Origin: an uncultured Bacteroidales bacterium
GTDB lineage: Bacteria > Bacteroidota > Bacteroidia > Bacteroidales > UBA932
DNA: 5,726 nucleotides
Assembly (NCBI GenBank): GCA_946627685.1
Contig: CAMOVV010000089.1
Span: 1 to 5,726 of the forward strand
Direction of reading: 5' to 3'
Shown here: piece by piece, positions 1 through 4,579 of the stretch
Position numbering within the stretch: position 1 is the first letter of the stretch
How the letters are laid out: each line of letters opens with the position of its first letter
Position numbers and translations under genes: made by a program
The notes under the pieces: generated by a model
What the model was told of the DNA's origin: nothing
Databases searched by the model: none
What the model saw: only the letters and a program-made list of their open reading frames with translations

Positions 1-16
1 CAACGGCCCGCCCATC

Positions 17-45
17 AAAAAAGCACCGCAGCTTTGCTGCGATGC
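17..45 (-). terminator. Rho-independent terminator of tRNA-Ser
   Basis: Read on the minus strand, GCATCGCAGC, loop AAA, then GCTGCGGTGC form a 10-bp stem with one G-T wobble, followed at once by six T residues (22 down to 17). It lies 12 nt past the tRNA 3' end, in the right orientation to end its transcript. This is a canonical intrinsic terminator seen directly in the sequence. Confidence 0.9.
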
Positions 46-57
46 CGTTCTCGTTTG

Positions 58-142
58 CGGAGGCGGAGGGATTCGAACCCCCGGTACGTTGCCGTACAAC
101 AGTTTTCAAGACTGCCGCCATCGACCACTCGGCCACGCCTCC
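58..142 (-). tRNA. tRNA-Ser(UGA)
   Basis: This 85-nt gene folds as a class II (long variable arm) tRNA. The acceptor stem pairs GGAGGCG (142-136) with CGCCTCC (65-59), and the discriminator base is G at 58, as usual for serine. The D-stem is GCC/GGC. The anticodon loop is CTTGAAA with anticodon TGA (plus-strand 108-106), which reads UCA codons. The variable arm is a 5-bp hairpin, GTACG-GCAA-CGTAC, the serine hallmark. The T-arm carries TTCGAAT. The 3' CCA is not encoded (genomic bases read CAA after the discriminator) and must be added by nucleotidyltransferase. The gene appears monocistronic, with its own promoter about 65 nt upstream and an intrinsic terminator immediately downstream. Confidence 0.97.
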
Positions 143-175
143 AATAATCTATGTCCCTGTTCTCCCGAGAAGCCG

Positions 176-195
176 CGGCAGGCGGCAGGCGGTGG
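176..195. repeat. Short GC-rich 7-bp tandem repeat in the tRNA leader
   Basis: CGGCAGG occurs twice back to back (176-182, 183-189) and is followed by the degenerate copy CGGTGG (190-195). It lies between the putative tRNA-Ser promoter and the mature tRNA 5' end, so it would be in the 5' leader removed by RNase P. It sits next to the small palindromes TTCTCCCGAGAA (160-171) and GCCGCGGC (172-179). No function can be assigned, and it may be chance in GC-rich sequence. Confidence 0.45.
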
Positions 196-206
196 AACGC
201 GGATGG

Positions 207-237
207 CAAAGATAGTTATTTTCGGCTTTACGGCAAA
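207..237 (-). promoter_or_regulatory. Bacteroidetes-type promoter for tRNA-Ser
   Basis: On the minus strand, TTTG (237-234), 19 nt, then TATCTTTG (214-207) match the Bacteroidetes primary-sigma consensus TTTG-N19..21-TANNTTTG exactly. Transcription would begin near 200, giving a leader of roughly 60 nt before the tRNA. The -33 element directly abuts one arm of the inverted repeat at 239-303. The consensus match is seen; promoter activity is inferred. Confidence 0.8.
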
Positions 238-238
238 T

Positions 239-303
239 ATTTTGTCTAGTCCTATCTACTTATTGTTCAACATCGGTAAACTTATATCAGGACTAGACAA
301 AAT
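239..303. repeat. Perfect 15-bp inverted repeat flanking a 35-bp AT-rich core
   Basis: ATTTTGTCTAGTCCT (239-253) and its exact reverse complement AGGACTAGACAAAAT (289-303) flank a 35-bp AT-rich core. The block is compositionally unlike the GC-rich surroundings and lies between the end of the HAD gene and the tRNA promoter. Trimmed to TGTCTAGTCCT...AGGACTAGACA (243-299) it has TG...CA ends, as in IS3-family insertion sequences, so it could be a miniature element or fused insertion-sequence ends. I see no convincing target-site duplication. Other possibilities are a long-loop hairpin at the end of the leftward operon or a protein-binding site upstream of the tRNA promoter. The core is probably too short for a typical invertible promoter switch. 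Confidence 0.85.
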
Positions 304-358
304 CTACCGTAGGGCCCGGGCTGTCTGTGAGGAGGGGAGACGCATTGGGGAAAGGAGG

Positions 359-1069
359 TCACGTGCTGAACAGCAGGGGGATCGCCTGGCGAAAATCGGT
401 AATGACGTTTTTGCATTCCAGTCCGGAGCCGCGCACGAAGGAGAGGAAGCCGGAATCCACGGTGACGGTCAGACCGCTGCCGGCGGCCAGGGAGGCCCTG
501 ATTCCGGAAGGGGAGTCCTCGAAGACGGCCGCTTCCGAAGGGGAGATGCCCAGACGGGCGAAGGCCTTCAGGAAGATGTCGGGGGCGGGCTTGCTGTTGA
601 AGGTCCAGTCGTTGTAGATGAACCTTTCGCGGGGAAACCACTTTTCCAGGGAGGGAATCTCCCGGTAGTAGAAGTTGACGTTGTTTATGTCGGCGGAGGA
701 GGCTATGGCCATGCGGATGCCTTTGGAGGAAAGAAAGCCGAAAAGTTCTTCCGCTCCCGGGCCGAGCCTAACCTCTCCTTTGCATAAATCCCTGTAAATC
801 TGTTCCTTCTCTTCCCCGAGGGCGGCCACCTGGGGGTCGGTGAGCCCTTCTCCGAACATATATCTCATGATGAAATTGTTCGTCCGGCCCTGGATGTACT
901 CGAGGTCTTTCGTCTCCATACGCCTCGACCTCAGGCCTTCCGGGGAAGGGACCGAATACTTCTCGGCCAGCATCCGGAAAGCCCGGTTGTGGTAGGGCGT
1001 ATCCCAAAAAAGGGTGCCGTTGAAATCGAAAACGGCACCCTTTATCATCGTTTCAGGCGCGGAAATCAT
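359..1069 (-). CDS. HAD-superfamily hydrolase, beta-phosphoglucomutase-like (DFNGT variant)
   Basis: A 236-residue, probably cytoplasmic protein of the haloacid dehalogenase superfamily with an alpha-helical C1 cap, closest in layout to the beta-phosphoglucomutase/sugar-phosphatase group. Motif I is VFDFNGTLF with nucleophile Asp15; motif II is MAIASS (Ser124); motif III is SKPAPDIF (Lys160); motif IV is VFEDSPSGI (Glu184, Asp185). The cap spans about residues 22-100. Motif I has Asn17 where phosphatases and mutases usually carry a second Asp acting as general acid/base; the codon is AAC, one base from GAC. Specificity cannot be predicted. The ATG overlaps the TGA of the GH92 gene (ATGA, 1066-1069), implying translational coupling; an internal ATG at 1048 (Met8), just before motif I, is the alternative start. 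No intrinsic terminator is obvious after its stop. Family assignment is strong; a role in handling sugar phosphates is inference from its neighbour. Confidence 0.93.
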   Translation of the reverse strand: MISAPETMIKGAVFDFNGTLFWDTPYHNRAFRMLAEKYSVPSPEGLRSRRMETKDLEYIQGRTNNFIMRYMFGEGLTDPQVAALGEEKEQIYRDLCKGEVRLGPGAEELFGFLSSKGIRMAIASSADINNVNFYYREIPSLEKWFPRERFIYNDWTFNSKPAPDIFLKAFARLGISPSEAAVFEDSPSGIRASLAAGSGLTVTVDSGFLSFVRGSGLECKNVITDFRQAIPLLFST

Positions 1070-3297
1070 TCAGCTTTGGGTTTGGGACCCATGGTGAACA
1101 CAAGTTCTCCGCCGGCCTTGATGTCCGAGAACTCGATGTAGTTGTTCTTGCAGGCCTTGCCGTTGATGGTAGCGCTCTGGATATACATGTTCTCGGGAGA
1201 ATTGTTCTTTGCAGTGATGGTGAAGACTCCTCCGGGGACCTTGATGGAGGCCTTGTCGAAGATGGGGGAGCCGAACCAGAACTTGGTGGAGGCGGGTTCC
1301 GGCTCGAAGATTCCGAGGCTGGAGAGGACGTACCAGGCGGACATTTCGCCTTCATCCTCGTTGCCGCAGAGTCCGCCGGGACCGAGGAGATACATGGTGC
1401 TGAGGACCTCGCGGACCTTCTCGGCAGCCTTGTCCCTCCTGCCTGCCATGGAGTAGAAGTAAATGATGTGGTGGCTGGGCTCGTTGCCGTGGGCGTACTG
1501 GCCGATGAGGCCGGAAATGTCGGGAGAGGCGTTCTCGCCCTTGATTTCGGAGCTGACGGCGAAGAGGGTGTCGAGCCTTTCTACGAATTTCTCCTTGGAG
1601 CCGTAGAAATCTACGAGGCCTTCATAGTCGTGAGGCATGAGCCAGGTGTACTGCCATGCGGTGCCCTCCATGTAGTCCTGCACGCGGTGGTTGGACACGA
1701 AGGGGTCGAAGGGGGTCCTCCAGCTGCCGTCGGAGAGTTTGCCGCGGGCAAGAAGGGTCTCGGGGTCCATGTAGTTGCGGTAGGAGTGGCTCCTGTTCTT
1801 GAAGAATTCCGCGTCTTCGGTCTTGCCGAGATATGCGGCCGCCTGGGCGACGGCTGCGTCGGCGATGGCATACTCCATGTCGTTGGCCACGCTCTCGTTG
1901 TAGAGGTCGGAAGGAATGAAGCCGTATTTCTTGCGGATGTCCTGGCCGCGGTTGTCAGCCATGACGGTGGCCTTCATGGCCTCATAGGCCTTCTCTTTGT
2001 CGAATCCTTCGAAGCCCTTCACGATGGCGTCGCCGACCACGATGACGCCGGGGTTGCCGGCCATGCAGTCGGTCTCATTGCCCCAAAGGTGCCATACGGG
2101 GAGCCTTCCCTGCTTGTCGTAAATTTTGAGCATGGAGTTGACGAGGTCGGGGACCATCTCCTGACGGCAGAGGGTGAGAAGGGGATGGAAGGCCCTGTAG
2201 GTGTCCCAGAGGGAGTAGATGGTGTAGTCATGGGGCTCGTTCACGTCGGAGAAGGTGGCGGGGTGCACCATTACGTGGAAGAGGGCAGAGTAGAAGATGG
2301 TGCGGGCGTCCTCGTCGCTGGTTTCGATGGTGATGCAGTGGAGGACATCGTTCCAGGCCTTCTCGGCAGCCTTCGCGGTGGCTTCGAAATCCCATCCGGG
2401 GAGTTCAGCCGCCATGTTGGCCTTGGCTCCGTCGATGCTGTTGGGGGAGAGGGAGACCTTCATGAGGAGCTGGGTGCCTTCTTCGACCTTGCCGTAGTTG
2501 AGGCGGATGAACCTCTGGCTGAGGTCGGGCTTGGGCATGTTCTGCATCATGCGGCGGGCCCTTGCGGGAATCTCGGGCATCTGTGCGTCAATTATTTCGC
2601 AGCTCTCGGCAGGGGTCTCGAGTTCGGCGTGGAACCAGACTCTCTGGTCTTTGGCCCAGCCGGAGGAGAAACGCAGGCCGTCAACGGCGACAATTTTGCC
2701 TTCGGCGTTCTTGACGGGGATGATTTCGGTGTGGGTGGCGCGGTCCCAGCAGCCGCCGTTCTGCAGGTCAATGACGATGGCTGCGTCGTCAGTTGCGGGG
2801 AAGGTGTAGCGGTGCAGGCCGGTGCGGTTGGTGGCCGTCATCTCGGCGTCGATGCCGTAACGGGTCAGGAAGACCCTGTAGAAGCCGGGACGGGCGATTT
2901 CCCTCGTCCTGTCCGCATAGGACCAGAGGCCTGAAGCGGGGTCGGCCTCGGTGCCGCGGGCATAGGTTACCTTGCCGGTGACGGGCATTACAGTGACATC
3001 GAAGAGGTCGCCGATTCCGGTGCCCTGGAGGTGGGTGTGGGAGAAGCCGATGACGGTGGAGTCGGACTCATGGTAGCCGGAGCACCAGTCCCAGCTCTGG
3101 GGGATGCTGGTGGGTCCGAGCTGGACCATACCGTTGGGAACGTTGGCGCCGACGAACACGTGTCCGTGGCCTCCGGAGCCGAGTTTAAGGTCCACATACT
3201 GTGTCAGGTCGCCGTCGGGAACGGACGTGGCTGACGGGGAGCATGCGATAAAAGCGGAGCCCAGCAGCATCAGGGCCCCAAGAAGATAACGTTTCAT
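1066..3297 (-). CDS. GH92 family alpha-mannosidase, lipoprotein
   Basis: A 743-residue, full-length glycoside hydrolase family 92 protein. Known GH92 enzymes are inverting, calcium-dependent exo-alpha-mannosidases (often alpha-1,2) acting on N-glycans and mannans. The N-terminus is a type II signal peptide: MKRY, a hydrophobic stretch, then FIAC with Cys19 as lipid-attachment residue. Acidic residues do not follow the Cys directly, so surface versus periplasmic location is unclear. The N-terminal beta-sandwich domain (about 33-290) carries GGHGHVFVGANVPNGMVQLG (42-61), DWCSGYHESDS (70-80) and GFSHTHLQGTGIGDL (84-98). The (alpha/alpha)6 catalytic domain (about 300-740) carries SLWDTYRAFHPL (362-373), WGNETDCMAGNPG (405-417), MEGTAWQYTW (543-552), HGNEPSHH (603-610) and GNEDEGEMSAWY (645-656). 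The family's catalytic acid and base are expected in the last three segments; I have not assigned them by residue. No SusC/SusD pair is in view. It starts 24 nt after the coiled-coil gene with no promoter between, so co-transcription is likely. Exact linkage specificity is unknown. Confidence 0.96.
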   Translation of the reverse strand: MKRYLLGALMLLGSAFIACSPSATSVPDGDLTQYVDLKLGSGGHGHVFVGANVPNGMVQLGPTSIPQSWDWCSGYHESDSTVIGFSHTHLQGTGIGDLFDVTVMPVTGKVTYARGTEADPASGLWSYADRTREIARPGFYRVFLTRYGIDAEMTATNRTGLHRYTFPATDDAAIVIDLQNGGCWDRATHTEIIPVKNAEGKIVAVDGLRFSSGWAKDQRVWFHAELETPAESCEIIDAQMPEIPARARRMMQNMPKPDLSQRFIRLNYGKVEEGTQLLMKVSLSPNSIDGAKANMAAELPGWDFEATAKAAEKAWNDVLHCITIETSDEDARTIFYSALFHVMVHPATFSDVNEPHDYTIYSLWDTYRAFHPLLTLCRQEMVPDLVNSMLKIYDKQGRLPVWHLWGNETDCMAGNPGVIVVGDAIVKGFEGFDKEKAYEAMKATVMADNRGQDIRKKYGFIPSDLYNESVANDMEYAIADAAVAQAAAYLGKTEDAEFFKNRSHSYRNYMDPETLLARGKLSDGSWRTPFDPFVSNHRVQDYMEGTAWQYTWLMPHDYEGLVDFYGSKEKFVERLDTLFAVSSEIKGENASPDISGLIGQYAHGNEPSHHIIYFYSMAGRRDKAAEKVREVLSTMYLLGPGGLCGNEDEGEMSAWYVLSSLGIFEPEPASTKFWFGSPIFDKASIKVPGGVFTITAKNNSPENMYIQSATINGKACKNNYIEFSDIKAGGELVFTMGPKPKAE

Positions 3298-3321
3298 ATA
3301 AAATTGTTTAGTTAAAAATCG

Positions 3322-3954
3322 TCAGTTCGTTTTTTCCAGGGCTTCTTCGGCCTTTGCCGCAGCTTCCTCGGCGGCCTTCACAGCAGCCTGGTCCTGCAGG
3401 GACCTGGCCTGCTGCTGGTTGACCTTCATAGAAGCCTTGCTCTGTTTGATGGTGGCTTTGCTCTGTTTGATTTGTTTCTTTGCGGAGGAGGCGTTTTTCC
3501 TGGCAGCATTCAGCCTGGCCTGCACCTGCTTGATGTCTTTCTTGTTGTCTGCCACCCTCGCCTGAAGGTCCTTGACCGTATCCTTCCTCACCTGCTGGGC
3601 GGCCTTGTCCACCTGGGTCTTCATGGCCTTGGCGCTCTTCTGCTCGGCCTTTATGGCATCTTTCTGGGCCTTGAGGGCCTTTTCGTTATTCTTGAGTTCC
3701 GCCTTCAGCCGGCTCAGGTCGTCGGAAAGGTCCTTGATTTCGTCCTTGGATTTTTTAAGCTGGTCTTTGCCGGAGTCAAGATGCCTGTTGCCTTCTTTCA
3801 TCATGTCCTTCTGCTCCTTGGCGGCCTTTTTGGCCTGGCCGGCCGTTTCCATGAGGTCCTTCGAAGAAGGATCATAGGTCTGAGCTGAGGAAATAACGGG
3901 AACGCAGAGAAGGAGGACGGCCGCGGCCGCTGCGATGATAATCGGTTTTTTCAT
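3322..3954 (-). CDS. Exported Lys/Ala/Gln-rich coiled-coil protein, function unknown
   Basis: I do not recognise a named family. From the ATG at 3954 the product is 210 residues. Residues 1-24 form a Sec signal peptide: MKK, an Ala/Ile/Leu-rich core, then a type I cleavage site after ISSA (mature protein from Gln25). The rest is almost entirely predicted helix with heptad spacing from about 35 to 208. It is very rich in Lys, Ala, Gln, Asp and Glu, with no later Cys, and ends in an Ala/Glu-rich tail. IKQSKA recurs at a 7-residue period (162-167, 169-174). An in-frame TTG at 3984 would add ten residues, but it lies inside the -7 box, upstream of the expected transcript start, so the ATG is preferred. 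It is probably a periplasmic or envelope-associated fibrous protein. It is first in the likely operon with GH92 and HAD, and divergent from mscL; neither neighbour defines its job. Confidence 0.85.
   Translation of the reverse strand: MKKPIIIAAAAAVLLLCVPVISSAQTYDPSSKDLMETAGQAKKAAKEQKDMMKEGNRHLDSGKDQLKKSKDEIKDLSDDLSRLKAELKNNEKALKAQKDAIKAEQKSAKAMKTQVDKAAQQVRKDTVKDLQARVADNKKDIKQVQARLNAARKNASSAKKQIKQSKATIKQSKASMKVNQQQARSLQDQAAVKAAEEAAAKAEEALEKTN
3437..3471. repeat. 14-bp direct repeat of one heptad in the coiled-coil gene
   Basis: TTGCTCTGTTTGAT occurs at 3437-3450 and again at 3458-3471, offset by exactly 21 bp, which is seven codons or one coiled-coil heptad. It encodes the repeated IKQSKA peptide. 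The near-identity at DNA level suggests a fairly recent in-frame heptad duplication, and it could support slippage length variation. Confidence 0.8.
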
Positions 3955-3981
3955 GTTGCAGTCAAAAATTTTTTGCACGAA

Positions 3982-3989
3982 CAAAGATA
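3982..3989 (-). promoter_or_regulatory. -7 promoter element of the leftward coiled-coil/GH92/HAD operon
   Basis: TATCTTTG on the minus strand matches the Bacteroidetes -7 consensus TANNTTTG and is identical to the element before the tRNA gene. It lies 27 nt upstream of the ATG at 3954. At the expected -33 distance (about 4008-4012) there is no good TTTG match, only AATG/TAAT, so the promoter may be weak or need an activator. Its footprint would overlap that of the divergent mscL promoter. Confidence 0.6.
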
Positions 3990-3996
3990 ATGTTTT

Positions 3997-4026
3997 TTTG
4001 GATATCGCATTATATTGTTATATTTG
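3997..4026 (+). promoter_or_regulatory. Bacteroidetes-type promoter for mscL
   Basis: TTTG (3997-4000), 18 nt, then TATATTTG (4019-4026) match the Bacteroidetes consensus in both elements with near-ideal spacing. Transcription would begin around 4030-4033, leaving an AT-rich leader of about 40 nt before the mscL ATG at 4074, with no Shine-Dalgarno sequence, as is normal in this phylum. This also argues against the upstream in-frame ATG at 3990, which precedes the promoter. Confidence 0.72.
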
Positions 4027-4073
4027 TATATCGTCTTACGCTTGGATCGTATAACCAAAACAATATCAAAATT

Positions 4074-4508
4074 ATGGGAAAATCTAAATTCTTGTCCGAT
4101 TTCAAGGACTTCGCGATGAAGGGAAACGTTATTGACATGGCGGTCGGCGTAGTTGTCGGCGGCGCCTTCGGAAAAATCGTCACCTCCCTTGTCAATGATC
4201 TCATCATGCCTGCCGTAGGCTCCCTTATCGGTGGATTCGACTTCACCACCCTGAAGGCCGTCCTTTCCAAGGCCGTGATGGATGGTGAGACAGTCGTCAA
4301 GCCTGCCGTTACCCTCAACTACGGTAACTTCATCCAGGAGACCGTGAACTTCCTCATCATCGCCTTCTCCATCTTCCTCTGCATCAGGGCTATCACCAAG
4401 ATGTCCAAGAAGAAGGAAGAAGAGCCTGCAGCTCCCGCCGAGCCCGCTCCCAAGCCGGACGACGTGGTGCTTCTCGAAGAAATCCGCGACCTTCTCAAGA
4501 AACAGTAA
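4074..4508 (+). CDS. mscL: Large-conductance mechanosensitive channel MscL
   Basis: A 144-residue inner-membrane protein (E. coli MscL is 136). MscL forms a homopentameric, non-selective pore that opens under membrane tension and releases solutes during hypo-osmotic shock. The N-terminal amphipathic helix (about 3-14) leads into the signature GNVIDMAVGVVVGGAFGKIV (17-36) in TM1 (about 17-47). A periplasmic loop (about 55-82) follows, then TM2 (about 84-108), a basic/acidic linker KKKEEE (112-117), a Pro/Ala stretch, and the C-terminal bundle helix LLEEIRDLLKK (133-143), nearly identical to E. coli EIRDLL. At the hydrophobic gate, E. coli Leu19 corresponds to Met22 and Val23 to Val26. The ATG at 4074 is chosen because it gives the standard N-terminus and lies downstream of the promoter. 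The stop TAA shares its last A with the start of the following short ORF. Confidence 0.97.
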   Translation: MGKSKFLSDFKDFAMKGNVIDMAVGVVVGGAFGKIVTSLVNDLIMPAVGSLIGGFDFTTLKAVLSKAVMDGETVVKPAVTLNYGNFIQETVNFLIIAFSIFLCIRAITKMSKKKEEEPAAPAEPAPKPDDVVLLEEIRDLLKKQ

Positions 4509-4579
4509 TGGCATCAAGGCTTGTTGCCTCCTTTATCATCGCAGCCTTCCTTCTGGGAGGCTGCTGTTTTGGAATATGA
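4508..4579 (+). CDS. Putative 23-residue micro-lipoprotein or leader peptide between mscL and rhaB
   Basis: A 23-codon ORF exactly bridges the two genes. Its ATG overlaps the mscL stop as TAATG, and its TGA overlaps the rhaB start as ATGA. The peptide begins MASRLVASFIIAAFLLGGC and ends CFGI. This is a complete lipoprotein signal peptide: Arg4, an 11-residue hydrophobic core, and lipobox LGGC with Cys19. Signal peptidase II processing would leave only Cys-Cys-Phe-Gly-Ile. Its second half is encoded by the hairpin at 4541-4564. It could be a real micro-lipoprotein, a leader peptide linking mscL translation to rhaB, the remnant of a truncated lipoprotein gene, or chance. No ribosome site of its own is visible, so expression would depend on termination-reinitiation from mscL. 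Existence as an ORF is certain; function is unproven. Confidence 0.35.
   Translation: MASRLVASFIIAAFLLGGCCFGI
4541..4570 (+). terminator. Terminator-like hairpin between mscL and rhaB (possible attenuator)
   Basis: GCAGCCTTCC (4541-4550), loop TTCT, then GGGAGGCTGC (4555-4564) form a 10-bp stem with one T-G wobble, followed by TGTTTT (4565-4570). The stem is strong but the T tract is short and interrupted, so it may terminate mscL transcripts only partly. It ends 11 nt before the rhaB ATG, and no TANNTTTG element is visible between mscL and rhaB. Read-through from mscL is therefore the simplest source of rhaB transcript, with this hairpin as a brake. Confidence 0.6.

Noticed and set aside
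239..303. Invertible promoter (phase-variation) switch
   Set aside because: The 35-bp core is shorter than typical invertible segments, contains no TANNTTTG element, and no invertase gene is visible. Kept only as an inverted repeat of unknown role.
351..365. Perfect Shine-Dalgarno-like AAAGGAGGT followed by GTG on the plus strand
   Set aside because: The spacing is too short, the frame is antisense to the HAD gene, and no real gene start in the window uses a Shine-Dalgarno sequence.
89..787. Plus-strand open frame of 232 codons over the tRNA, the gap and the 3' half of the HAD gene
   Set aside because: It runs through a tRNA gene, a promoter and the antisense of a HAD hydrolase; the product is Gly-rich without domain features.
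1468..2934. Long (488-codon) plus-strand open frame opposite the GH92 gene
   Set aside because: It is antisense to a clearly recognisable GH92 enzyme, and its product is a low-complexity Gly/Val/Glu/Asp-rich string without domains. It is explained by GC-rich codon use on the other strand.
3955..3984. Ten-residue N-terminal extension of the coiled-coil protein from a TTG start
   Set aside because: The TTG lies inside the -7 promoter element, so it would not be transcribed. The ATG at 3954 begins a clean signal peptide.
3990..4073. 28-residue N-terminal extension of MscL from the ATG at 3990
   Set aside because: It precedes and overlaps the mscL promoter and has no counterpart in the family; the ATG at 4074 gives the standard MscL N-terminus.
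4555..4560. GGGAGG as a ribosome-binding site for rhaB
   Set aside because: It is 15 nt from the ATG, buried in a hairpin stem, and this phylum does not generally rely on Shine-Dalgarno pairing.
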